The notes under the pieces are model-generated. The model was not told the DNA's origin. It ran no database searches and worked only from the letters and a program-made list of their open reading frames with translations. 17,872 nucleotides of DNA from NCBI GenBank assembly GCA_002723015.1, contig PBNG01000087.1, forward strand, positions 15,588-33,459. Reading direction: 5' to 3'. A program made the translations under genes and the position numbers. This document shows positions 8,536-15,202 of this stretch, one piece after another. Every line of letters starts with the position of its first letter. Position 1 is the stretch's first letter. This DNA comes from Roseibacillus sp. GTDB lineage: Bacteria; Verrucomicrobiota; Verrucomicrobiae; Verrucomicrobiales; Akkermansiaceae.

Positions 8536-8581
8536 AATCCCAGGGATTGTTCCCCAAACAGCGAGCGAAAGCCAGTCCGCC

Positions 8582-8767
8582 CTACCTGCCGTGTTGAACG
8601 GTGTGCCTCTTGTACTGAATCTCGGCCCCCTTCGGGAGAAGGCGCTTTCGCCCCTTCTGGCGGCGACGCTTGAGAATTCCACGCCCGGCTTTCGTGGCCA
8701 TCCGGGCACGGAAACCGTGCTGACGCTTTCTGACGCGTTTGGAAGGCTGATATGTGCGCTTGCTCAT
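8582..8767 (-). CDS. rpmH: 50S ribosomal protein L34, C-terminally extended
   Basis: Large-subunit ribosomal protein. Residues 1-43 ([20 protein letters not shown], then [23 protein letters not shown]) match L34 throughout. The protein is 61 residues against the usual 44-47; the extra C-terminal part, [18 protein letters not shown], has no counterpart in the standard protein. The reading frame is clean and ends in TAG at 8582-8584. No Shine-Dalgarno sequence precedes the ATG at 8767. It is the first gene of the rpmH-rnpA-yidD-yidC-jag cluster, as in most bacteria; dnaA, often found on the other side, is not here. Confidence 0.97.
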   Translation of the reverse strand: MSKRTYQPSKRVRKRQHGFRARMATKAGRGILKRRRQKGRKRLLPKGAEIQYKRHTVQHGR

Positions 8768-8811
8768 GGTTTTGGGGCGTTTCTGGGACAGCTAACGCTG
8801 GCGGGACGCGG

Positions 8812-8839
8812 AGACTAGCTGTCGACCTCCATTTGTCAA
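8812..8839 (-). promoter_or_regulatory. Probable sigma-70-type promoter of the rpmH cluster
   Basis: Reading the minus strand, a perfect TTGACA (8834-8839) is followed after 16 bases by TAGTCT (8812-8817), which keeps the important first, second and last positions of the -10 box. Transcription would start near 8805 and give a leader of roughly 40 bases before rpmH. Position is ideal for a strong ribosomal-protein promoter; the weak -10 box lowers certainty. Confidence 0.55.
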
Positions 8840-8929
8840 TCCACCAGAGGACTTTCCTGCGCTGAAGCCGTAGAAAACTGCAACAAGCAAGCATGTTGGC
8901 CCCAAAGAGCTACAATTCTATTCAAAATC

Positions 8930-8935
8930 TATACT
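8930..8935 (+). promoter_or_regulatory. Possible -10 box for the small membrane protein gene
   Basis: TATACT matches five of six consensus bases and lies about 65 bases before the ATG at 9001. No convincing -35 hexamer is found at the proper distance, so this is only a candidate. Confidence 0.25.
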
Positions 8936-9000
8936 TTGCTCAGGATCGGCAATATCGCGGTTGCTCCTCTGAAATCCTCGAGCATATGATTTGTTGCCAG

Positions 9001-9267
9001 ATGAGTTGCCTTGAAATTGTAGCCCTCTCTCCGGGAGACATGCTTGCCATTTCCATGACCGCTCTCCTCAGCTTTGCTCTGGGCATGATAGCGACCATTC
9101 TCTTTACAATGGCCCGAAGTAGTTCCTCCGCCGATAAAACTGAAGACGAGTTACTCGAAACCGAGGATCAGAATGTGGAGGACAGGACTCCTGAGGCCGC
9201 CGGAGACTCATCAGAATCTCCCCGCAGGGAGGCTTGGGAAAAGGACGAGGACTGGTGGAGACTCTAG
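9001..9267 (+). CDS. Small single-pass membrane protein with acidic tail, unknown function
   Basis: No family is recognised with certainty. From the ATG at 9001 the product is 88 residues: a single hydrophobic segment (about residues 14-37, LAISMTALLSFALGMIATIL), then a Ser/Asp/Glu-rich hydrophilic tail of about 50 residues ending EAWEKDEDWWRL. A tryptophan-rich end of this type (W-E-K-D-x-D-W-W) looks like a conserved short motif, and is the best evidence that this is a real gene. The frame continues up to an ATG at 8893, but that stretch is not protein-like and contains TATACT (8930-8935), a possible -10 box that would place transcription start near 8942. ATG 9040 is another possible start. 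It is divergent from rpmH and converges with trpB. Confidence 0.62.
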   Translation: MSCLEIVALSPGDMLAISMTALLSFALGMIATILFTMARSSSSADKTEDELLETEDQNVEDRTPEAAGDSSESPRREAWEKDEDWWRL

Positions 9268-9281
9268 AGCGAAAGAGAGTC
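9260..9281. terminator. Possible shared terminator hairpin between convergent genes
   Basis: GACTCT (9260-9265) and AGAGTC (9276-9281) form a 6-bp inverted repeat with a 10-base loop, placed exactly between the stop codons of the small membrane protein gene and trpB. No T-run follows on either strand, so termination would be inefficient or factor-assisted. Confidence 0.3.
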
Positions 9282-9282
9282 C

Positions 9283-10479
9283 CTATTGCTCCAGAAGGCG
9301 GCACGCCTGATCCATGTCCTTGTCGCCTCTGCCTGAAAGATTGATCACAATGATGTCTTCTCCGGGCAATTTGGGAGCGATGTCCGCAGCATAGGCTACT
9401 GCATGCGCACTCTCCAATGCCGGAATAATGCCTTCGACCCGGGAAAGTTGCTGGAAAGCTGCGAGTGCCGCGGAATCCGTGGCGTAGGTATACTCCACTC
9501 TCCCGAGTTCCTGAAGAAAGGCGTGTTCGGGTCCTACCGCGGCGTAGTCCAGACCCGCACTCACAGAGTGCGTCAGGTCAATCTGCCCGTCATCGTCTGC
9601 GAGCAGCCAGGTCTTTGTTCCCTGTAGCACACCGAGCTTTCCTCCCTGGAAACGGGCAGCATGTCTTTTGGGCATAATTCCCTCTCCTCCGGCTTCCACT
9701 CCCACCATCCGAACACTGAGGTCATCAAGAAATGGATGAAAAAGCCCAATCGCGTTGGAGCCGCCACCGACACAGGCCACCAGAAGACTGGGAAGACGTC
9801 CTTCCTGACTCAACACCTGTTCCCGGGCTTCCTCCCCGATCACTCTGTGAAAATCTCTGACCATCATGGGAAACGGGTGGGATCCCAGCGCTGACCCAAT
9901 AATATAGTGAGTATGCTCAACCGTCGCAGTCCAGTCACGCATCGCCTCACTGACCGCCTCCTTAAGCGTAGCCTGTCCGGCGGTAACCGGGACAACCTCA
10001 GCTCCAAGCAATTCCATCCGTCTCACATTTGGCGCCTGCCTCTCCATGTCGACCTTCCCCATGTAAACAGTACAATCGAGCCCGAACCGGGCACAGACTG
10101 TCGCGGTCGCCACCCCGTGTTGCCCAGCTCCCGTCTCGGCTATGATTCGACGCTTACCCAGCCGACGAGCCAGTAATGCCTGCCCGATCGCATTATTGAT
10201 CTTGTGAGCTCCAGTATGAAGGAGATCTTCGCGCTTCAGGTACACTTTTGCCCCACCCATCAAACCGCTCCACCGCTCTGCATGATACAGGGGAGTAGGC
10301 CTTCCGCAGAAATCAGATAACAGTCCGTTGAGCTCATGCTGAAATGCCTCGTCCTGCCGGGCTCGCTCATACTCGTCCGCGAGCTCCTGCAAGGGAGCCA
10401 TCAGGGTTTCCGGCACAAACATACCACCGAACTGACCAAAATGGCCGGTGGGATCCGGGGCGGAAGGAGGAGCCTGCAT
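9283..10479 (-). CDS. trpB: Tryptophan synthase beta chain
   Basis: PLP-dependent subunit that joins indole and L-serine to give L-tryptophan, normally as an alpha2-beta2 complex with TrpA. From ATG 10479 it is 398 residues, the normal length. Visible motifs: [16 protein letters not shown] near the N-terminus, [27 protein letters not shown] with the Schiff-base lysine at about residue 93, [16 protein letters not shown] with the catalytic glutamate at about 115, [10 protein letters not shown], and the phosphate-binding [14 protein letters not shown]. The C-terminal NLSGRGDKD is intact. A TTG at 10506 would add nine unremarkable residues and was not preferred. trpA is not adjacent on either side; the gene lies 71 bases downstream of bioD and may be co-transcribed with it. 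Confidence 0.97.
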   Translation of the reverse strand: MQAPPSAPDPTGHFGQFGGMFVPETLMAPLQELADEYERARQDEAFQHELNGLLSDFCGRPTPLYHAERWSGLMGGAKVYLKREDLLHTGAHKINNAIGQALLARRLGKRRIIAETGAGQHGVATATVCARFGLDCTVYMGKVDMERQAPNVRRMELLGAEVVPVTAGQATLKEAVSEAMRDWTATVEHTHYIIGSALGSHPFPMMVRDFHRVIGEEAREQVLSQEGRLPSLLVACVGGGSNAIGLFHPFLDDLSVRMVGVEAGGEGIMPKRHAARFQGGKLGVLQGTKTWLLADDDGQIDLTHSVSAGLDYAAVGPEHAFLQELGRVEYTYATDSAALAAFQQLSRVEGIIPALESAHAVAYAADIAPKLPGEDIIVINLSGRGDKDMDQACRLLEQ

Positions 10480-10550
10480 TCCGTCAAGGGTGCCGCGGGC
10501 CAGCAAAAAGTCAAAGGCGGAAAGTGGCGCTGAAGCCAGGCGAGCTGCCC

Positions 10551-11219
10551 CTAAAACCGAGACCTGCTCTTCCGGAAGGCCTGAAGAACCTCTCTCACAA
10601 GAGCGCTCTCTGCCAGCCCTTCCCCATTCTCAAGACACGAGATGGGACCAGTAAGAAGGTTGTCGAGAACAACCCGGTTGGTCGTCATCGCAATATCATG
10701 ATCCTCGGTAAGATGATTCAGAACAATCCCGGTCAGGGTCAAGCCACGGTCTCTAATCGCTCGTTCGGTGAGCAGCGTGTGGTTAAGTGCTCCAAGCCGA
10801 TTCGCTACCACCAGCACTACGGGCCAGCCAAGAGCCTGTGCCATGTCAGCAAAGGTCTCTCTCTCGTTCATGGGAACTTCCCATCCCCCCACTCCCTCCA
10901 TGACGAGAACTTCGTGGTGCTCTGCCATTGATTCTGCATGTGAACATATATCCCTGAGGGGGACGGGCTTGCTCTCGAGCTCGGCCGCGACCGAAGGGGT
11001 GACTGGCGCTTGATACCAGACAGGGTTTATTGCTTCGATTGGCTCCGCATTCTCGGAGGCTTCCAGCAAAAGCTCTGCGTCCTTGCGTTCTCCACAGCAC
11101 ACCGGCTTGTAACCAACCGCATCGACTCCCTGCTTACGGAGCGACCGGACAAGCTCACACGTAATGTAGGTCTTTCCAACTCCGGTGTCGGTTCCGGTGA
11201 TCAGAAGGGGATAAGACAT
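10551..11219 (-). CDS. bioD: Dethiobiotin synthetase
   Basis: ATP-dependent cyclisation of 7,8-diaminopelargonate with CO2 to dethiobiotin, the penultimate step of biotin synthesis, in the cytoplasm. 222 residues, normal length. The P-loop [14 protein letters not shown] is at residues 7-20, followed by GYKPVCCG (about 36-43), with the conserved lysine of the substrate site. [24 protein letters not shown] (about 104-127) matches the 'EGAGG..VP......D.A' motif, and [18 protein letters not shown] is the expected central strand-helix. No bioA, bioB or bioF lies in the window. The ATG at 11219 opens the typical [13 protein letters not shown] start. It precedes trpB on the same strand. Confidence 0.96.
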   Translation of the reverse strand: MSYPLLITGTDTGVGKTYITCELVRSLRKQGVDAVGYKPVCCGERKDAELLLEASENAEPIEAINPVWYQAPVTPSVAAELESKPVPLRDICSHAESMAEHHEVLVMEGVGGWEVPMNERETFADMAQALGWPVVLVVANRLGALNHTLLTERAIRDRGLTLTGIVLNHLTEDHDIAMTTNRVVLDNLLTGPISCLENGEGLAESALVREVLQAFRKSRSRF

Positions 11220-11262
11220 CTTTCTATTTAGGCGATTGGGTTATCGGGGAACAAATACTCCA

Positions 11263-11278
11263 GAACCTCACGAGGTTC
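11263..11278 (-). terminator. Hairpin after the CdaR-like gene, possible terminator
   Basis: GAACCT (11263-11268) and AGGTTC (11273-11278) form a perfect 6-bp stem around a 4-base loop in the gap between the CdaR-like gene stop and bioD, both on the minus strand. Downstream bases are only mildly T-rich (ATTTGTT), so it is a weak terminator at best. Confidence 0.35.
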
Positions 11279-11292
11279 CACAGCACAGAAGG

Positions 11293-11430
11293 TTAACGAC
11301 TACCCGGAACCGGTTCGGCTAGAACGGCGTTGTTTTCCTGATAGCGGCTAATCAGAAACCAGAGAGCGATCGCCACTAGAAGCGACGCTATCTTCGGTAT
11401 CCAGTTGTTCACGATCAACCTCTTCACCAT
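11293..11430 (-). CDS. CdaR/YbbR-like membrane microprotein overlapping cdaA
   Basis: Predicted 45 residues from ATG 11430, or 49-50 from the ATGs at 11442/11445; GAAGAAGAG just before 11430 is the only Shine-Dalgarno-like sequence. The product is nearly all one membrane segment: VKRLIVNNWIPKIASLLVA followed by IALWFLISR. The pattern 'NNW-x-PKIxSLLxAxxLWFLI' is the hallmark N-terminal anchor of CdaR/YbbR proteins, which associate with the c-di-AMP synthase CdaA. The extracytoplasmic YbbR repeats of full-length CdaR are entirely missing; the chain ends after about 15 more residues. Its first 83 bases overlap the end of cdaA in another frame, so translation is probably coupled. That this is a CdaA partner is inferred from position and motif. 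Confidence 0.7.
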   Translation of the reverse strand: MVKRLIVNNWIPKIASLLVAIALWFLISRYQENNAVLAEPVPGSR

Positions 11431-12208
11431 GCTCTTCTTCATCATTGTCAACATCACTATCACTGAGGAAAATTTCTTCCAGTCGACTTCGGAATGCACT
11501 TTCCCCCAAATTCCGCTCGATCCTGCCATCCATGCATATGGAGACAGATCCCGTCTCCTCACTCACCACAATAGTCACCGCGTCACTCTCTTCCGTGAGA
11601 CCGATTGCTGCCCGGTGACGCAACCCCATTGACCGGTCTCCAACCTCGGCTTGACTCACCGAGAACACACAGGAAGCCGCGACAACTCTCTCCCCAGAAA
11701 GAACCACGCCCCCGTCGTGAAGGGCGGTTTTGGGATGAAAGATGGTAAGTGCCAGTTCGGCACTTAACACTCCGTTGATAGCAACTCCCGTATCGATGTG
11801 ATCCTTAAGGCCTATAGTTCGCTCGATCGCGAAGAGAGCCCCATATCGCTTGTTGGAGAGTTGCCATACTGCATCCGAGAGAGTCCCCAGGAACTCCTGC
11901 TGCTGGGTCACATTGAACGACCACAGCCGGGAGCTACCAAGCCGCGCAAGAGCCATTCTTAGCTCGGGCTGAAAAATGATGAGGAGGGCCAGAGCAGCCA
12001 CCACCGCTACCCGGGTAATGATAAACCGCATAACCTCAAGCTGAAGAAAGACGGAAACCAGAGTCAAAACCACGAAAATGACGGCCAACCCCACGAGGAT
12101 TCTTGCCCCTCTGGTTGCCCTGAAAGTCCGGTAGAGCTGATAGATGAAGACCCAGAGAATCAGGATCTCCACCGCACTGCGCCAGTGCTCTTGCAAGAAA
12201 CGTAACAC
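11348..12208 (-). CDS. cdaA: Diadenylate cyclase CdaA (c-di-AMP synthase)
   Basis: Membrane-bound enzyme that makes cyclic di-AMP from two ATP. 286 residues: three N-terminal membrane helices (about residues 12-27, 37-55, 64-79), the linking IIFQPELRMALARLG, then the DAC domain (about 115-230). GALFAIER (123-130) and GLRHRAAIGLTEESDAVTIVVSEETG (195-220, with the RHR motif at 197-199) are canonical. The other catalytic motif, normally DGA, reads LHDGGVVL (D165-G166-G167): the aspartate is kept but the alanine is glycine. After about residue 245 there is an unusual, highly acidic tail (SDSDVDNDEEEHGEEVDREQ). Its last 27 codons overlap the CdaR-like microprotein. glmM, a common downstream neighbour, is replaced by bioD. 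Start ATG at 12208 is natural. Confidence 0.95.
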   Translation of the reverse strand: MLRFLQEHWRSAVEILILWVFIYQLYRTFRATRGARILVGLAVIFVVLTLVSVFLQLEVMRFIITRVAVVAALALLIIFQPELRMALARLGSSRLWSFNVTQQQEFLGTLSDAVWQLSNKRYGALFAIERTIGLKDHIDTGVAINGVLSAELALTIFHPKTALHDGGVVLSGERVVAASCVFSVSQAEVGDRSMGLRHRAAIGLTEESDAVTIVVSEETGSVSICMDGRIERNLGESAFRSRLEEIFLSDSDVDNDEEEHGEEVDREQLDTEDSVASSGDRSLVSD

Positions 12209-12391
12209 TTACCCGGCCAGATCTTAACGCCAAGCATTGCTCAGGCAACGGTAATCGTATCCGTGGCACCGTAAAGGATCACCCGGCGACGAATAGATCC
12301 CGCGTGGCCATCGAGATAATAAAAGCAAGAGCTTCCCCCGGCGTTTGAGACCCGCTAGCATCACCTCAGTCTGACCCCCTTGATTCCGCCA

Positions 12392-13582
12392 ATGAAATAT
12401 TCACTCTTCGCGACCCCTCTGCTTCTGGGGTTTTGGACCTGTCCTCTCCTTTCCGCCGAGGCTCCTTTCAAGCCACAGACCATCGATCCGCAGATCGCCA
12501 TCGGATATGGTCTCGCTGTCGGAGATGTGGATGGCGACGGTGATCAGGACATCCTCCTTGCGGACAAACGGGACTTTATCTGGTATGAAAACCCATCCTG
12601 GAAGAAGCATTTGTTCCATACCTTCCATAAGGGAGAAAAACGTAACCAGCTCCGCGACAACGTCTGCATCGCTGCACACGATATCGATGGTGACGGCAAA
12701 GTCGAAGTAGCGGTCGGTGGAAACTGGAACCCCGGGAACACCGATAGCGAGGAGCAATCGGGATCCATCCATTACCTTGGCTCCCTCGGCAAGGTGAAAC
12801 CGGTCCAACTTCCTCATGATCCAACAACGCATCGCATGCGGTGGGTTCATGTCGGCGAAAAAAAATATGCCCTCGTAGTCCTTCCTCTCCATGGGAGAGG
12901 AAACCGTGGAGGGCAGGGCAAGGGAGTAAACGTGACTGCCTACTTTCCACCAACTGATCCTTCCGGCGGGGGTAACTGGAAGACCGCGATCATCAACAAT
13001 GAACTCCATAAGACCCACAATTTTGACTCCCTCGAAAATGGTCCCTCGGATTCAGTATACATTGGGGGAGCTGAAGGAGCTCGGGTGGTCTGGCTTGCTG
13101 AAGGAAAGTGGCATTCCAAGGATCTTGCCTTTCCTGAAATGAACGGAGGCGCTGGCGAAATCCGGATCGGAAAAGGAGATCCCGGCCTGCAGGAGAGGAC
13201 CTACGCGTGCATCGAGCCCATTCACGGAAATACGGTTGCTGTCTACAAGGTCGGGGGCTTGAAGGGAGAAGCGTCTGAATGGGAGCGCATCGTTCTGGAT
13301 GACAGTCTCAACCAAGGGCACGCATTGGAGTACGCGGATATTCTCGGCACTGGAAATCTTCAGGTCCTCGCGGGATGGCGCAACCCCGACAAGGAAGGGA
13401 AGGTAGGAATCAAACTCTATGCCCCGGGCGAGCAGGGGGACAAATGGACCACACACCTTATTGATGACAAGATCGCCTGTGAGGATCTGAAAGTTGCTGA
13501 TCTCAACAAGGACGGCAAGCTGGACATCATCGCATGTGGGCGATCTACCCGGAATGTTGTCATTTATTGGAACCAGAAGTAG
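12392..13582 (+). CDS. Secreted FG-GAP/VCBS repeat protein
   Basis: A 396-residue exported protein with a beta-propeller built from FG-GAP repeats. The signal peptide is MKYSLFATPLLLGFWTCPLL with likely cleavage after SA at about residue 22. Calcium-loop motifs are visible: DVDGDGDQD (45-53), DIDGDGKVE (97-105) and DLNKDGKLD (370-378), each followed by a hydrophobic strand (ILLAD, VAVGG, IIACG). WYENPSW (64-70) after the first loop is typical of a planctomycete/verrucomicrobial subgroup. No catalytic domain is seen; such proteins may bind ligands or polysaccharides, but the role is unknown. The ATG at 12392 fits the signal peptide; a TTG at 12380 would only add four residues. It lies between cdaA and folP on the opposite strand. 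Confidence 0.88.
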   Translation: MKYSLFATPLLLGFWTCPLLSAEAPFKPQTIDPQIAIGYGLAVGDVDGDGDQDILLADKRDFIWYENPSWKKHLFHTFHKGEKRNQLRDNVCIAAHDIDGDGKVEVAVGGNWNPGNTDSEEQSGSIHYLGSLGKVKPVQLPHDPTTHRMRWVHVGEKKYALVVLPLHGRGNRGGQGKGVNVTAYFPPTDPSGGGNWKTAIINNELHKTHNFDSLENGPSDSVYIGGAEGARVVWLAEGKWHSKDLAFPEMNGGAGEIRIGKGDPGLQERTYACIEPIHGNTVAVYKVGGLKGEASEWERIVLDDSLNQGHALEYADILGTGNLQVLAGWRNPDKEGKVGIKLYAPGEQGDKWTTHLIDDKIACEDLKVADLNKDGKLDIIACGRSTRNVVIYWNQK

Positions 13583-13598
13583 CGAGAAGCTCAAGCTC

Positions 13599-14462
13599 TC
13601 AGTGCGGGGGAACAGAGTCTGATCCTGCATCCGATCTCAGGACCGCTTCAACAACTCTGAGGGCATCGCTGTTTTCTTGCACGGAGTGAACACGATGGAG
13701 AAGAACGCCCTTCAGCCGGGTAGCTGCTGTCAAAGCCGATGTCGACCATTCCCGGAGATCTGGCGAATCATCACCGAGCACCTTTCCGATAAAACTCTTC
13801 CTCGAGATCCCAAGAAGAAGAGGACGTTCCTGAACCATCAACGCATCCAATCTGGCGAGAAGGGTGAGATTATGTTCCAAGGACTTCCCAAATCCAATAC
13901 CTGGATCGAAACACAGGCACTCCGGATTGATCCCCGATGACGTCAGGGTCGCGTAGCGCTCCTCGAAATAATCACGAACCTCCGCTACCACATCCCCATA
14001 GCGGGGACGATCCTGCATGGTCCGCGGCTGACCCTGCATATGCATGACAACTATTCCGCACCCTCTCCGCTTGCACACCTCCGGCATCCTGCTATCGGCC
14101 CGCAATCCGGAAACATCATTTACAATGGCCGCTCCGGCCGCCAATGCCTCCTCGGCCACCGCGGCTTTACTCGTGTCGATGGAGATAGGACCAGACCATT
14201 CGGCTCGCAAACCCTCTATAACCGGGATCGTTCGGGATAACTCCTCCGACGCAGTGACAGGAGACGCCCCCGGCCGCGTAGATTCACCACCTACGTCGAT
14301 AATCCCCGCCCCTTCATCGATCATTGTGCGTGCTCTCCTCAGGGCCTCTCCAACGGCCAGATAATGCCCGCCATCAGAAAAGGAATCGGGAGTCACATTG
14401 AGAATCCCCATGATCATCCCCCGCTCCAGAGGAAGAGTGTTTGTCCCTGCTTTCCAGATCAC
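13599..14462 (-). CDS. folP: Dihydropteroate synthase
   Basis: Condenses 6-hydroxymethyl-dihydropterin diphosphate with p-aminobenzoate in folate synthesis; the sulfonamide target. 287 residues, normal length. Motifs: MGILNVTPDSFSDGGHY (about residues 18-34), IIDVGGESTRPGA (about 54-66), PISIDTSKAAVAEEAL (about 92-107), IVNDVSGL (about 115-122), CFDPGIGFGKSLEHN, LLGISRKSFIGKVLG and HRVHSV near the end, so pterin, diphosphate and pABA sites all look intact. The chosen start is a GTG at 14460-14462, giving the usual 15 or so residues before MGILN; the later ATG codons (residues 16 and 18) would trim the first strand. It converges with the FG-GAP gene, with 16 bases between stops. Confidence 0.96.
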   Translation of the reverse strand: MIWKAGTNTLPLERGMIMGILNVTPDSFSDGGHYLAVGEALRRARTMIDEGAGIIDVGGESTRPGASPVTASEELSRTIPVIEGLRAEWSGPISIDTSKAAVAEEALAAGAAIVNDVSGLRADSRMPEVCKRRGCGIVVMHMQGQPRTMQDRPRYGDVVAEVRDYFEERYATLTSSGINPECLCFDPGIGFGKSLEHNLTLLARLDALMVQERPLLLGISRKSFIGKVLGDDSPDLREWSTSALTAATRLKGVLLHRVHSVQENSDALRVVEAVLRSDAGSDSVPPH

Positions 14463-14604
14463 CGCTATTGAGGAAAAAAGCCTATTTACCGTTATTTGGC
14501 ATCAAAAAAGCTGCTGAGATGATCTACCTCAATCAGAGCATCTAACGCAGGAGACCCTGATTAGCCGTTGCCATCGTGCAAACTCACAGCTACCTCTTTG
14601 GACC

Positions 14605-15180
14605 ATGCTTTCTGTTTCTGGAGTTCGCCGGGCGACCATCTCTGCCATCTCAATCTTCTGCTTCGCTTCAGGTATCGGAATGGGCCAGGAGGAAAAAAAA
14701 TCATTTCCCGACAAATTTCAGGAGAAGTGGGAGAAAGAGGGTCCAAATGTCCGCATTAAGCGCCATCAGGACGGTTCACGAACTGTTTTCAGGCGCAGCC
14801 CGGATGACCGCACCCTTGTGAAGCGAACATGGGGCACAAATGGTGCGGTCAAAATGATTGTCGTCTACCGCCTCAATCCAAAGGGAGACCCTCTCGCCTG
14901 CAAGATCTACGACGGCCGCGAGGTGTTACTCTACAAAGTTTCCTACGGTTACAGCAGAACCAGTGGCCGCCTGCAGGCGGAACGAATGTTTGATGCAAGA
15001 GCGCTCCGAACGAATCCGGAAACCGGCAAAGAAGCTCCCATACGGGTCATGTATTATAACTACGATGCTCGGGGAAATCAGACTGCACCGGAGGTATACA
15101 CCTTCAAGGAAGGAAAGAAAGCGGAGGAGGTTTTCGGCGCGCGAGGGACATTCCCCAGAGATAATCCCTTCAAACCCTGA
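14605..15180 (+). CDS. Exported protein of unknown function
   Basis: Not recognised. 191 residues. The N-terminus (VRRATISAISIFCFASGIGM) looks like a signal peptide with cleavage near residue 27. The mature part is rich in Lys/Arg and Tyr and appears beta-strand-like: RHQDGSRTVFRRSPDDRTLVKRTW, MIVVYRLNPKGDPLACKIYDG, VSYGYSRTSGRLQAERMFDARA and RVMYYNYDARGN. The alternating strand pattern loosely recalls YD/RHS-like wedge repeats ('Y.YD..GR......D'), but too few units exist to call that family. The ATG at 14605 precedes the signal directly. It is 22 bases upstream of the next exported protein on the same strand, so the two are probably expressed together. Divergent from folP. Confidence 0.75.
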   Translation: MLSVSGVRRATISAISIFCFASGIGMGQEEKKSFPDKFQEKWEKEGPNVRIKRHQDGSRTVFRRSPDDRTLVKRTWGTNGAVKMIVVYRLNPKGDPLACKIYDGREVLLYKVSYGYSRTSGRLQAERMFDARALRTNPETGKEAPIRVMYYNYDARGNQTAPEVYTFKEGKKAEEVFGARGTFPRDNPFKP

Positions 15181-15202
15181 AAAATTCGTATCTTCAGGAC
15201 CG

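Noticed and set aside
8508..8894. 128-codon minus-strand frame across rpmH and its promoter
   Set aside because: Out of frame with L34 and RnpA; open only because of their biased composition.
10344..10931. 195-codon open frame on the plus strand
   Set aside because: Antisense to trpB and bioD, both unmistakable; the translation has no domain-like character.
12209..12391. Divergent gap searched for riboswitch, tRNA or promoter
   Set aside because: TATTAT/GATAAT-like boxes near 12315 lack matching -35 elements and no stable conserved structure was recognised.
12401..13018. 205-codon minus-strand frame
   Set aside because: Mirror of the FG-GAP gene, whose signal peptide and calcium loops are clear.
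13584..13600. Imperfect GAGAAGCT/AGCTCTC repeat between the FG-GAP gene and folP
   Set aside because: Bulged stem with a tiny loop and no T-run; not enough to call a terminator.
13052..13630. 192-codon minus-strand frame
   Set aside because: Antisense to the FG-GAP gene and overlapping the folP end; no recognisable features.
14463..14604. Two AAAAAAGC runs in the folP divergent gap
   Set aside because: Only two short A-tracts, no promoter hexamers at proper spacing; no function can be supported.
14858..15202. Upstream extension of the pseudo-peptidase frame
   Set aside because: It overlaps the preceding exported protein in another frame and is unlike its own downstream part; the membrane anchor at 15203 marks the real start.
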